Counted from the stretch's first letter, positions 1 to 6,549 are shown. The stretch: DNA of 18,180 nt from HGM04593 sp045654885 (GCA_045654885.1 JAZOOF010000023.1:1-18180), one strand, 5' to 3'. The notes: generated from the sequence alone by a model not told the origin. Numbers and translations are program-made.

Positions 1-292
1 TATCATGCCGTCGGTGAGCGAGCCTTTCGGTATCTCTCCGCTCGAGGCCATGCAGTGCGACGTTCCAACGATTATCTCAAAGCAGTCGGGTTGTGCCGAG
101 ATTCTTGACAAGTGCATAAAGACCGACTATTGGGATATCAATGCAATGGCCGATGCCATCTACTCAATCTGTAACAACGAGTCGCTCTATGAGTACCTCA
201 AGGTCGAGGGACGCAAGGAGGTCGACAGCATCACATGGGAAGATGTGGCATTGAAACTGAGAAGAATGTATGAGAAAGTTTTGGGTTGGTAA
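1..292 (+). CDS. Glycosyltransferase family 4, C-terminal part (5' truncated by window)
   Basis: Only the last 96 residues are in the window; the reading frame is open to the left edge, so the ATG at 5 is internal and not a start. The segment carries the EX7E signature of GT-B retaining glycosyltransferases (S-E-P-F-G-I-S-P-L-E near the left edge), which contacts the donor nucleotide sugar, followed by the usual 'P-T-I-I-S-K-Q-S-G-C-A-E-I' loop and the closing C-terminal helix. It ends with TAA and is followed after 22 nt by the GH57-like gene on the same strand, so the two are probably co-transcribed. In Bacteroidales a GT4 protein, a GH57 protein and often a glycogen debranching enzyme lie together (known from the group, from memory), which suggests a role in glycogen-type alpha-glucan metabolism. 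Donor and acceptor cannot be told from this fragment. Confidence 0.85.
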   Translation, partial: IMPSVSEPFGISPLEAMQCDVPTIISKQSGCAEILDKCIKTDYWDINAMADAIYSICNNESLYEYLKVEGRKEVDSITWEDVALKLRRMYEKVLGW

Positions 293-314
293 TAATTAAA
301 ATCAAAGAAATAAT

Positions 315-1709
315 ATGAAAACAATTTGTTTCTATTTCGAGTTGCATCAGATCAGACAGTTGAAACGCTATCGTTTCTTCGATATAGGTAGTGACCACTA
401 CTACTATGATGATTACGCTAACGAGAGTATGACAATGGAGCTTGCCGAGAAGTCTTATGTTCCGGCTTTGCAGACAATGCTTGAGATGATTAAGGAGAAC
501 AACGGTGCGTTCAAGGTTGCTTTCTCTGTTTCAGGTGTCGGCCTTGAAATGCTTGAGCTCTATGCACCACAGGTAATTGAGTTGTTGCACGAAATTAACA
601 AGACCGGTTGCTGCGAATTCCTTTGCGAGCCTTATTCACACGGTCTCTCTTCATTGGCTTCGAAAGAGGTGTTTATGGAGGAGGTTATGCGTCAGAACCG
701 CAAGATTAAGGAGCTCTTTGGCAAGAAACCAAAAGTGTTGCGTAACTCAGGTCTCATCTACTCCGACGAGATTGGTGAGATGGCATCGCAGATGGGCTTC
801 AAGGGTATGCTTTCCGAGGGTGCAAAGCACATTCTCGCATGGAAGAGCCCACACTTCGTGTACAACTGCGCGTTGGCATCAAACCTCAAGCTGTTGCTCC
901 GCGACTATAAACTCTCTGACGATATCTCACTCCGTTTCTCTAACCCCGACTGGAGCGAGTACCCATTGTTCGCCGAGACATATATCGACTGGATTGCACA
1001 GTTCCCCGAGGAGGAGCAGGTAATCAACATCTTCATGAACCTCTCTGCCATTGGTATGGCACAGCCATTGGAGTCACACATCCTCGACTTCATGAAGGCA
1101 TTGCCCGCTTGTGCAGCACAGCGTGGTATCACATTCTCTACACCATCAGAGGTTATCGACAACCACAAGTCAGTTGGTCCACTCGAAGTGCCTTATCCAC
1201 TCTCTTGGATGGACGAGGAGCGAGACGCCAGCTCATGGTTGGGTAACACCCTGCAGCGCGAGGCTTTCAACAAGCTCTACAGCGTGGCAGAGCGCATAAT
1301 GCTCACCGATGACAAGAAGTTGAAGCAGGATTTCGACTACTTGCAGGCTGCCGAGAATCTCCGTTTCATGACAACAAAGCAGAACGGTATCATCACCGAG
1401 CGTTGCATCTACGAGTCACCATACGATGCCTTCACAAACTACATGAACATTCTGGGCGACTTCCTTGCACGTGTACGTGCCCAGTACCCCGATATGGATA
1501 ACGAGGAACTTGGTGCATTGCAGCAGATGATTGAGAACCAGGAGGTGGAGATTGTACAGTTGGAGGCCGAGGTTGAGCAGCTCAAGACAAAGCTCGCAAC
1601 CAAGGAGAAGAAGGCTGCCAAGAAGGTTGCAGAGGCTCCCGCTGAGGAGGCACCTGTTGCTGAGGAGAAGCCAAAGAGAAAGTGTGGCCGCAAGCCCAAA
1701 GCTGAATAA
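315..1709 (+). CDS. GH57 alpha-amylase-like protein, probably lacking catalytic residues
   Basis: The 464-residue product matches the Bacteroidales GH57 'alpha-amylase' type: it opens with His11-Gln12 (GH57 region I), has Glu105-Pro-Tyr-Ser-His109 (region II), and the segments around 143-152 and 240-248 correspond to regions III and IV. By eye, region III reads R-N-S-G-L-I-Y where active enzymes have R-N-T-E-L-I-Y, so the nucleophile Glu falls on Gly146; region IV reads M-N-L-S-A-I-G where active enzymes have M-D-Y-E-T-F-G, so the acid/base Asp falls on Asn242. It therefore looks like one of the amylase-like GH57 homologues with incomplete catalytic machinery. Residues about 395-432 form a predicted coiled coil, followed by an Ala/Glu/Pro linker and a basic end (K-R-K-C-G-R-K-P-K). 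No signal peptide, so cytoplasmic. ATG start 22 nt after the GT4 stop; closed by the terminator at 1730. The family is certain, the loss of activity is inferred. Confidence 0.85.
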   Translation: MKTICFYFELHQIRQLKRYRFFDIGSDHYYYDDYANESMTMELAEKSYVPALQTMLEMIKENNGAFKVAFSVSGVGLEMLELYAPQVIELLHEINKTGCCEFLCEPYSHGLSSLASKEVFMEEVMRQNRKIKELFGKKPKVLRNSGLIYSDEIGEMASQMGFKGMLSEGAKHILAWKSPHFVYNCALASNLKLLLRDYKLSDDISLRFSNPDWSEYPLFAETYIDWIAQFPEEEQVINIFMNLSAIGMAQPLESHILDFMKALPACAAQRGITFSTPSEVIDNHKSVGPLEVPYPLSWMDEERDASSWLGNTLQREAFNKLYSVAERIMLTDDKKLKQDFDYLQAAENLRFMTTKQNGIITERCIYESPYDAFTNYMNILGDFLARVRAQYPDMDNEELGALQQMIENQEVEIVQLEAEVEQLKTKLATKEKKAAKKVAEAPAEEAPVAEEKPKRKCGRKPKAE

Positions 1710-1729
1710 TTAGCATAATTGACAATAGA

Positions 1730-1766
1730 CCGTCGGCGAGAGATGCTTGCCGACGGTTTTATTTTG
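1730..1766 (+). terminator. Rho-independent terminator after the GH57-like gene
   Basis: An 11-bp stem (1730-1740 with 1746-1756, one G-U pair, GC-rich base CCGTCGGC/GCCGACGG), five-base loop, then TTTTATTTT. It lies 20 nt after the GH57 stop and ends the GT4-GH57 transcript. Confidence 0.85.
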
Positions 1767-2035
1767 TGGGGTCGCAAAACTGTCCCTCTGGGGCAACGCG
1801 GGGGAGCAACGTAGTTGCGGAGGGAGATGGATTTCATGCGAACCTTGCGGACACGGCATGCCGTGTCCCTACACCTTTGCAAGCATATCAACTGTCCCTC
1901 TTGGCAAAAGGGACGAGAAACAGAGTTGTGGAGGAAGATTGAAATCGTTTGTTTTGGTGTTTTATAGGTTGTTGAGAACTCTTGGGCAGACACACCGGTC
2001 TGCCCCTACGATAGTCTGTCAGCCGCTCGTTCTGA
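1767..2035. repeat. Gene-free stretch with degenerate interspersed repeats and palindromes
   Basis: About 270 bases without a credible gene. It holds two diverged copies of a repeat of roughly 50 bases beginning AACTGTCCCTCT (1778-1830 and 1890-1940), each ending in an AGTTG(C/T)GGAGG(G/A)AGA-like segment; a perfect 20-bp palindrome GGACACGG-CA-TG-CCGTGTCC at 1849-1868; and a hairpin GGGCAGAC / GTCTGCCC at 1984-1991 and 1998-2005. Words such as 'GGGCAGAC...GTCTGCCCCTAC' recur between genes in many gut Bacteroidales (from memory), so I read this as a cluster of dispersed, non-coding repeat units. Their function is unknown. Confidence 0.6.
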
Positions 2036-2078
2036 AACAAAAAAATGCGGCAGGAAAAGTGAATTCCTGCCGCATTTT
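2036..2078 (-). terminator. Terminator after the DUF4270 gene
   Basis: Perfect 15-bp stem (2042-2056 with 2064-2078, core TGCGGCAGGAA/TTCCTGCCGCA) with a 7-nt loop, 22 nt past the stop codon of the minus-strand DUF4270 gene. The run of A at 2038-2045 gives the U-tract on the minus strand; the TTTT at 2075-2078 could also serve + strand readthrough. Confidence 0.8.
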
Positions 2079-2100
2079 GTGTTTGTATTTAGCGTGTCAA

Positions 2101-3513
2101 TCAGTCGTTGAACTTGCTTGTGATAACCTCAATTGGTATCTCGTATTCTGTACCTCCGCGCAAGCGTACGCTGCTGATGCTGATGTCATGAGCAATCTTT
2201 ACGATGCTCTTGTTGGAGTCTATTGTGGTGCTTACTGGGATGAGCACTACCTTGTTCCAGTCGGGGTTCTTCTCTTCCCAGTCGGGGTCGCTCTCAATGC
2301 CCTCACTGTACTCCTTGTAGCATGCTTTCACAAGGTTGGCTATGTTGGTGAAGGTGTACTCGTTTGTGCTCGGTGCAAAGCTTGTGAGGAATGATGTGTT
2401 GCTGTCGGCAAGCTTGTTCTTGAGGAAGAACTTGTACATGTCGCTCTTGCGCACCATGAGCAGGGATGTGTGGGGTTTTCTTGTGTCGCCCTCGTTCTCG
2501 TTGTAGCGTGTAAAGGTTATCTTTGCCGAGTTGATGGTGTCGCAGCTCTCAACAATGTCGGCAATGGGCAGTGTGACCTCAGTGTACAGGCCGGCAGGGG
2601 TCTTGAGGTATGTGTGTTGCTGCTCGCCTGCAAGCGGGGTGAGGTCGTCGTTGTTGAAGTTGTTGACCTGCAGTACCTCTTTGCCCGAGTAGAATGGGGC
2701 AGAGAGTGCCTGTATGGAGTCGAGCTCTCCTGCGCTGTTTTTAATGAGGCGCTTGAAACCGATATCGAGACGTGTGCGGTAGATGCGGAGCACGGTGCCG
2801 TCGCCCTGTGTGCACTTTACATAGATACCCTTGAAGACATCCTTGATGAATACCTCGGAGTTTGCGAAGTACTTTTTGCCTATGTGGTTGCCCTCGCTGT
2901 CCTTCTCGTAGTATTTGCTGATGAACTTGTTGCCTATGTGGTTGGGGAGGGTAATCTCAATGTGGCGTGAGTAGTTGTCGCTGTTTATAATGGTGTCGTG
3001 GACGCTGTAGTCAACGGCATTGTATGTCTTTTTGGCCAGTGGCTCGGCATCGGGGTTGTAGAACTCCTCGGGGGTGAGGTTGGTGTAGTATGGTGTTCCC
3101 TCCTCGAGTGTGTTGTCGAGCTCATAGACCTCGCACTGCATTGCGTTGAGCGAGTCGCCATAGTACTCCTCGAAGTAGAGGCGCAGTTTGGTGTATGTTG
3201 CCGAGTCGCCAATGACACCCTCCTCGGGGAAGCCGTAGTCCTCGTTGCAACCGAACTGAGTGATGAAGCCCGATGTGAAGATTGTGCCTGTCTCCTCGTC
3301 GGAGTAGCGGCCGAGGTATACCTCGTTGGTGTTGGCGAGTATGGAGTCGTTGGCCATTATGGTGCGGCTGGTGGCATGGAAGGTCTTTGTCTGGGCTGTG
3401 ACAATGTCCTGGCTTGGGACAATGCTGCTGCCTACAGAGACGGTGCTGTCGTCGCACTGTGTGAATGCAAGCAGTGTGACGGTTGCCAATAGCATGTATA
3501 TCAGTCTTTTCAT
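2101..3513 (-). CDS. DUF4270 lipoprotein
   Basis: The 470-residue product starts with a lipoprotein signal peptide: M-K-R, a hydrophobic stretch to about residue 17, and a lipobox ending F-T-Q-C with Cys20 as the lipidated residue. Cys is followed by Asp-Asp, an acidic pair that in Bacteroidetes acts as a surface-export signal, so the protein may face outward on the outer membrane (inference). The rest fits the DUF4270 family: 'S-S-I-V-P-S-Q-D' near residue 30, the 'Y-L-G-R-Y-S-D' and 'F-x-T-Q-F' segments, and beta-rich repeats with no catalytic motif that I recognise. It lies 85 nt downstream of the starch-synthase-like gene on the same strand, without a clear terminator between, so the pair is probably one transcript. 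This pairing recurs in Bacteroidetes from memory. Function unknown. Confidence 0.85.
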   Translation of the reverse strand: MKRLIYMLLATVTLLAFTQCDDSTVSVGSSIVPSQDIVTAQTKTFHATSRTIMANDSILANTNEVYLGRYSDEETGTIFTSGFITQFGCNEDYGFPEEGVIGDSATYTKLRLYFEEYYGDSLNAMQCEVYELDNTLEEGTPYYTNLTPEEFYNPDAEPLAKKTYNAVDYSVHDTIINSDNYSRHIEITLPNHIGNKFISKYYEKDSEGNHIGKKYFANSEVFIKDVFKGIYVKCTQGDGTVLRIYRTRLDIGFKRLIKNSAGELDSIQALSAPFYSGKEVLQVNNFNNDDLTPLAGEQQHTYLKTPAGLYTEVTLPIADIVESCDTINSAKITFTRYNENEGDTRKPHTSLLMVRKSDMYKFFLKNKLADSNTSFLTSFAPSTNEYTFTNIANLVKACYKEYSEGIESDPDWEEKNPDWNKVVLIPVSTTIDSNKSIVKIAHDISISSVRLRGGTEYEIPIEVITSKFND

Positions 3514-3598
3514 TCTGTTAAGTATTACAAATAAAGGTTAATGCGGGGGCTATTTATCAATCAAGCAACACCTGTGGAGGCATTGCTTGATGGTGATG

Positions 3599-4408
3599 TT
3601 ATTCCATTACTTTGTCATAGAAATCGTTGCATGCGGCTACATACTCCTCGGCGCTGCAGCGTGGCTGTATTGGCTTGCCGAGCGACTGGGCATAGTCGAG
3701 GAGTTCCTGTGGTATGTTGTCGCCGTTGACTATGATGCCGTCGCAGTGCCTGATGGCCAGCTTTGCATATTCGATGTATGATACCGGTGTGCCTATTCCG
3801 TCAATGACTCCCTCGGGGGTCTCCTGGTTGAAGAGCTTTGCGGGGAAGTTGTCGGGGAAATTGGTCTTGAAGTTCTCGTCGTAGAGCGAGATGACAACCT
3901 TTGAGTCGCGGAATGATGGCTCCTCCTTGTGTGTTGTCTTTACATACAACGGTACAAGTGCCGATATCCAGCCGTGGCAGTGGATGACCTCGGGGCACCA
4001 GCGCAGTTTCTTCACTGTCTCAAGGACGCCGCGAGCGAAGAAGATGGCGCGCTCGTCGTTGTCGCAGTAGTCGTTGCCCTGCTCGTCGGCAGTCATCAGG
4101 CGGTTGTGGAAATAGTCGTCGTTGTCAATGAAGTAGACCTGCATGCGGGCTGCCTGCAACGATGCCACCTTGATGATGAGCGGGTGGTCGGTGTCGTCGA
4201 TTATCAGGTTCATGCCCGAGAGGCGGATGACTTCGTGCAACTGGTTGCGTCTTTCATTTATGTTACCCCATTTGGGTGTGAATATCCTTATCTCCTTGCC
4301 AAGGTCCTGTGTTGCCTGTGGCAGTGTGCGGCCTATGGCGGATATGGGCGATTCGGGTACAAATGGTGTTATTTCCTGTGAAATAAATAAAATCTTGTTT
4401 GCTTTCAT
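3599..4408 (-). CDS. Starch/glycogen-synthase-like protein, GT5 N-terminal domain only
   Basis: The 269-residue product looks like the first Rossmann domain of GlgA-type glycogen synthase: K-I-L-F-I-S-Q-E-I-T-P-F at the start, a 'R-I-F-T-P-K-W-G-N-I' strand-loop near residue 45, 'D-D-E-R-A-I-F-F-A-R' and 'V-I-H-C-H-G-W-I-S-A-L' (the usual H-x-H-D-W site). Two things are missing: the KTGGL donor-binding motif is replaced by P-E-S-P-I (Pro18 in place of the Lys), and there is no C-terminal GT-B domain, where family members have about 470 residues. It is thus unlikely to make glycogen alone, although databases usually name it so. I chose ATG at 4408; an in-frame GTG at 4423 is possible. A near-perfect promoter lies just upstream (4443-4474). 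Divergent from panC, co-directional with the DUF4270 gene. Confidence 0.8.
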   Translation of the reverse strand: MKANKILFISQEITPFVPESPISAIGRTLPQATQDLGKEIRIFTPKWGNINERRNQLHEVIRLSGMNLIIDDTDHPLIIKVASLQAARMQVYFIDNDDYFHNRLMTADEQGNDYCDNDERAIFFARGVLETVKKLRWCPEVIHCHGWISALVPLYVKTTHKEEPSFRDSKVVISLYDENFKTNFPDNFPAKLFNQETPEGVIDGIGTPVSYIEYAKLAIRHCDGIIVNGDNIPQELLDYAQSLGKPIQPRCSAEEYVAACNDFYDKVME

Positions 4409-4442
4409 CGTTAATTTTGCCACGAATATTTTTCATGGATTG

Positions 4443-4474
4443 CAAAAATACAAAAAAAAAGACAAACTGGCAAA
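4443..4474 (-). promoter_or_regulatory. Bacteroidetes-type promoter for the starch-synthase-like gene
   Basis: On the minus strand TTTG (4474-4471), exactly 20 nt, then TATTTTTG (4450-4443), matching the TTTG / TAnnTTTG consensus without mismatch. Transcription would start about 4436, some 28 nt before the ATG at 4408. Confidence 0.75.
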
Positions 4475-4617
4475 TTGATTCTCCTTTTTAATGGTTTTTG
4501 TGACAATTAGTAACTGTTTTGCACGGTTTGGCGTGTGTTGTGTAACCTGTTTTGTGCTGCGTCATCTTTTCTCTTTTGGCAGAATGTGCCTGCTGTGCAA
4601 TATTTTTTATTTTATTA

Positions 4618-4649
4618 TTTCTTTTTGTGCTTATTTGTTTGTTACTTTG
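4618..4649 (+). promoter_or_regulatory. Possible promoter for panCD
   Basis: TTTC (4618-4621), 20 nt, TTACTTTG (4642-4649): one mismatch in each box of the Bacteroidetes consensus. It would start transcription about 40 nt before panC. The rest of the 289-nt divergent gap is AT-rich and holds no gene that I can see. Confidence 0.4.
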
Positions 4650-4697
4650 CAGTCGCAAATGAAAAACAGGTTTTTTGAATCAAAATAGACATTGAAA

Positions 4698-5549
4698 ATG
4701 GAGGTAATCGGTACTATTGCAGAGCTTAAAAGAGTGCTTGATGATTATCGTACTGGGGGAAAGAGTATTGGTTTTGTCCCAACAATGGGTGCTCTTCATG
4801 CCGGGCATGCTTCGCTTGTGGAGCGCTCGGTGAAGGAGAATGATGTGACCGTGGTGAGCGTGTTTGTGAATCCCACGCAGTTCAACGACAAGAATGACCT
4901 GAAGAACTATCCGCGTACGCTCGATGCCGACTGTGCCCTGCTTGAGCGCGTTGGGGCTGCGGTGGTGTTTGCTCCATCGGTTGAGGAGATGTACCCGACC
5001 GAGGATACACGCGAGTTCTCTTTTGCTCCGCTGGACACGGTGATGGAGGGTGCTTGCCGCCCCGGGCATTTCAATGGCGTGGCGCAGATTGTGAGCAAAC
5101 TGTTCTATGCGGTGGAACCTCACAGGGCCTATTTCGGCGAGAAGGATTTCCAGCAGCTGGCTATAATACGCGAGATGGTGCGCCAATTGGCTTTTGACAT
5201 TGAGATTGTTGGTTGTCCCATTGTACGCGAGGAGGATGGCTTGGCTATGAGCAGCCGCAACACCCTGCTCTCCGAGGATGAGCGCGAGCGTGCCCTCACA
5301 ATTTCGAGCACGCTGTTTGCGAGTGTGGATTTTGCAACGGTGAACTCCCTTGCTGCAACAAAGGCTTTTGTGGAGGATATGATAGACGATACCGAGGGAC
5401 TTGAATTGGAGTATTACCGGATTGTTGACGGCAATACATTGCAGGAGATTGAGGAGTGGAGCGACAGTGATTACGTGGTAGGTTGCATTGCGCTGTTCTG
5501 CGGTAATGTGCGTCTGATTGATAACATTAAATATAAGGAGGTAAAGTGA
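4698..5549 (+). CDS. panC: Pantothenate synthetase
   Basis: PanC joins pantoate and beta-alanine with ATP (via pantoyl adenylate) to give pantothenate, the precursor of CoA, in the cytoplasm. The 283-residue length is usual for the family. Visible signatures: F-V-P-T-M-G-A-L-H-A-G-H at 26-37, containing the HxGH nucleotide-binding motif (His34, His37); V-F-V-N-P-T-Q-F near 55-62; R-P-G-H-F-N-G-V in the pantoate site; Y-F-G-E-K-D-x-Q-Q; and M-S-S-R-N. I start at ATG 4698; a TTG two codons upstream (4692) is in frame but less likely. panD follows after one base, and its beta-alanine product is PanC's substrate. The 3' end of panC also supplies the ribosome-binding site of panD. Confidence 0.97.
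   Translation: MEVIGTIAELKRVLDDYRTGGKSIGFVPTMGALHAGHASLVERSVKENDVTVVSVFVNPTQFNDKNDLKNYPRTLDADCALLERVGAAVVFAPSVEEMYPTEDTREFSFAPLDTVMEGACRPGHFNGVAQIVSKLFYAVEPHRAYFGEKDFQQLAIIREMVRQLAFDIEIVGCPIVREEDGLAMSSRNTLLSEDERERALTISSTLFASVDFATVNSLAATKAFVEDMIDDTEGLELEYYRIVDGNTLQEIEEWSDSDYVVGCIALFCGNVRLIDNIKYKEVK
5535..5541 (+). promoter_or_regulatory. Shine-Dalgarno site of panD inside panC
   Basis: AAGGAGG, 9 nt before the panD ATG, overlapping the last codons of panC. Unusually strong for Bacteroidetes, where most genes, including the first genes of operons here, show no such site. It suggests translational coupling of panC and panD. Confidence 0.6.
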
Positions 5550-5550
5550 G

Positions 5551-5895
5551 ATGTTGCTACATATGTTAAAGTCAAAAATACATTGTGCCACTGTTACCGA
5601 GGCTAATCTACACTACATGGGCAGCATTACCATTGACGAGGAGTTGATGGATGCGGCGGGCATGTTCGAGGGCGAGCAGGTGCATGTCGTGAACAACAGT
5701 AATGGTGAGCGCATTGTTACATATATAATAAAGGGCGAGCGTGGCTCGGGTGTCATCTGCCTTAACGGTGCAGCTGCGCACAAGTTTCAGCCGGGTGATG
5801 TTGCCATAATTATGGCCTATGCCACAATGACTCCCGAGGAGGCGGCGGTGTTCAAACCGAAGGTGATTATTCCGGACAGACATAATAAAATATGA
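5551..5895 (+). CDS. panD: Aspartate 1-decarboxylase proenzyme
   Basis: PanD decarboxylates L-aspartate to beta-alanine for pantothenate synthesis. It is a pyruvoyl enzyme made as an inactive chain that cleaves itself before a serine. Here the cleavage site is Gly24-Ser25 in Y-M-G-S-I-T-I-D, with the conserved K-S-K-I-H near the N-terminus (Lys9), the T-Y-I-I-K-G-E-R-G-S-G segment and the N-G-A-A-A-H motif at 72-77. The 114 residues are normal. It begins one base after the panC stop, with a clear Shine-Dalgarno, so both are one operon. The TGA stop codon lies inside the left arm of the terminator. Confidence 0.97.
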   Translation: MLLHMLKSKIHCATVTEANLHYMGSITIDEELMDAAGMFEGEQVHVVNNSNGERIVTYIIKGERGSGVICLNGAAAHKFQPGDVAIIMAYATMTPEEAAVFKPKVIIPDRHNKI

Positions 5896-5936
5896 TAAAA
5901 AAAATGAACCCCGAGGGGTTCATTTTTTTTATCATA
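5891..5936. terminator. Bidirectional terminator between panD and the biotin carrier gene
   Basis: Perfectly complementary 22-base arms (5891-5912 and 5915-5936): a GAACCCC/GGGGTTC core flanked by A8 on the left and T8 on the right. Symmetry gives a U-tract on both strands, so it can end both the + strand panCD transcript and the minus-strand methylmalonyl-CoA operon. The panD stop (5893-5895) is within the left arm; the biotin gene stop is 19 nt to the right. Confidence 0.92.
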
Positions 5937-5954
5937 TAGAGCGGTTTCTTTCTC

Positions 5955-6386
5955 TTATCCAAGCACCACTAATACTGCACCGTCGGCAACGGTGTTGCCC
6001 TTGGCAACGCGTATGTCGGTTACCTTTCCGTCGCGGTCGGCATTGATGTTGTTCTCCATCTTCATAGCCTCGAGCACTACAACTGTCTGTCCCTTTGCAA
6101 CAGTATCGCCAACGTTTACCTTAACGTCGATGATGACACCGGGCAGAGGGGTCTTGATGGCATGTCCGTCAACAGCCGCCTGTGCGGGCTTTGCTGCAGG
6201 GGCAGCTGCCGGTGCGGGCTTTGCTGCCACCGGCTGTACTTTGACGACGGGCTTCTCCTCAACCGGTTTTTCCCACTCTACAGTGTACTCTTCGCCATTG
6301 ACGGTTACCTTTGCTGTTGTATCGCATACCTCGTTTATGGCAACTGCATACTCATTTCCGTTGATTTTATATTTGTACTCTTTCAT
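5955..6386 (-). CDS. Biotin carboxyl carrier subunit of methylmalonyl-CoA decarboxylase-type complex
   Basis: The 143-residue protein has a short N-terminal fold (1-40), a flexible Ala/Pro linker (about 41-72) and a biotinyl domain (about 75-143) with the E-A-M-K-M motif at 106-110; Lys109 would carry biotin. Partner sites T-P-L-P-G-V at 79-84 and the V-G-D-T-V turn are as usual. It carries CO2 from the carboxyltransferase encoded upstream. The same family serves oxaloacetate decarboxylase and propionyl-CoA carboxylase, so the exact complex rests on the neighbours: the epimerase and carboxyltransferase favour methylmalonyl-CoA/propionyl-CoA. It starts 4 nt after the 48-residue gene and is the last gene of the operon, ended by the terminator at 5891-5936. 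Confidence 0.9.
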   Translation of the reverse strand: MKEYKYKINGNEYAVAINEVCDTTAKVTVNGEEYTVEWEKPVEEKPVVKVQPVAAKPAPAAAPAAKPAQAAVDGHAIKTPLPGVIIDVKVNVGDTVAKGQTVVVLEAMKMENNINADRDGKVTDIRVAKGNTVADGAVLVVLG

Positions 6387-6390
6387 AGCT

Positions 6391-6537
6391 TTACTTGTTT
6401 AGGTTATTCCAATATTTGTTCACGTATGTTATTGTGAGCACTCCGCTCTCGTTGTCGTGGATGTTGTCGCCCATGTATGCTGCCAATGCCATTGATATTG
6501 CAGCGGCAACTTCGCCATTGATTCTGTTGTTTTCCAT
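6391..6537 (-). CDS. 48-residue epsilon/delta-like subunit of the decarboxylase complex
   Basis: A small gene read directly from the DNA between the carboxyltransferase and the biotin carrier. The product begins M-E-N-N-R-I-N-G-E-V-A-A-A-I-S-M-A-L-A-A-Y and ends Y-V-N-K-Y-W-N-N-L-N-K. The 'E-V-A-A-A-I-S-x-A-L-A-A-Y' helix followed by a 'G-V-L-T-I' strand and a late Trp resembles the C-terminal segment of OadG/MmdD-type subunits and the short MmdE subunit, which bind the carboxyltransferase and stabilise the complex (family knowledge). It has no membrane helix. Strong support as a real gene: AAGGAG six bases before its ATG, 12 nt from the upstream stop and 4 nt to the next start. The subunit name is inference. 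Confidence 0.75.
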   Translation of the reverse strand: MENNRINGEVAAAISMALAAYMGDNIHDNESGVLTITYVNKYWNNLNK

Positions 6538-6549
6538 AATGCTCCTTGT

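Noticed and set aside
1747..2394. 215-residue + strand frame running from the repeat region into the DUF4270 gene
   Set aside because: Starts in the terminator/repeat DNA and continues antisense through the DUF4270 gene; no family features.
3560..3591. Hairpin ATCAAGCAA/TTGCTTGAT as terminator of the starch-synthase-like gene
   Set aside because: No U-tract on the minus strand and a 14-nt loop; readthrough into DUF4270 is more likely.
4680..5591. 303-residue open frame on the minus strand across panC
   Set aside because: Exactly antisense to an intact, well-conserved panC; its protein has no recognisable motif and its openness follows from the codon use of panC.
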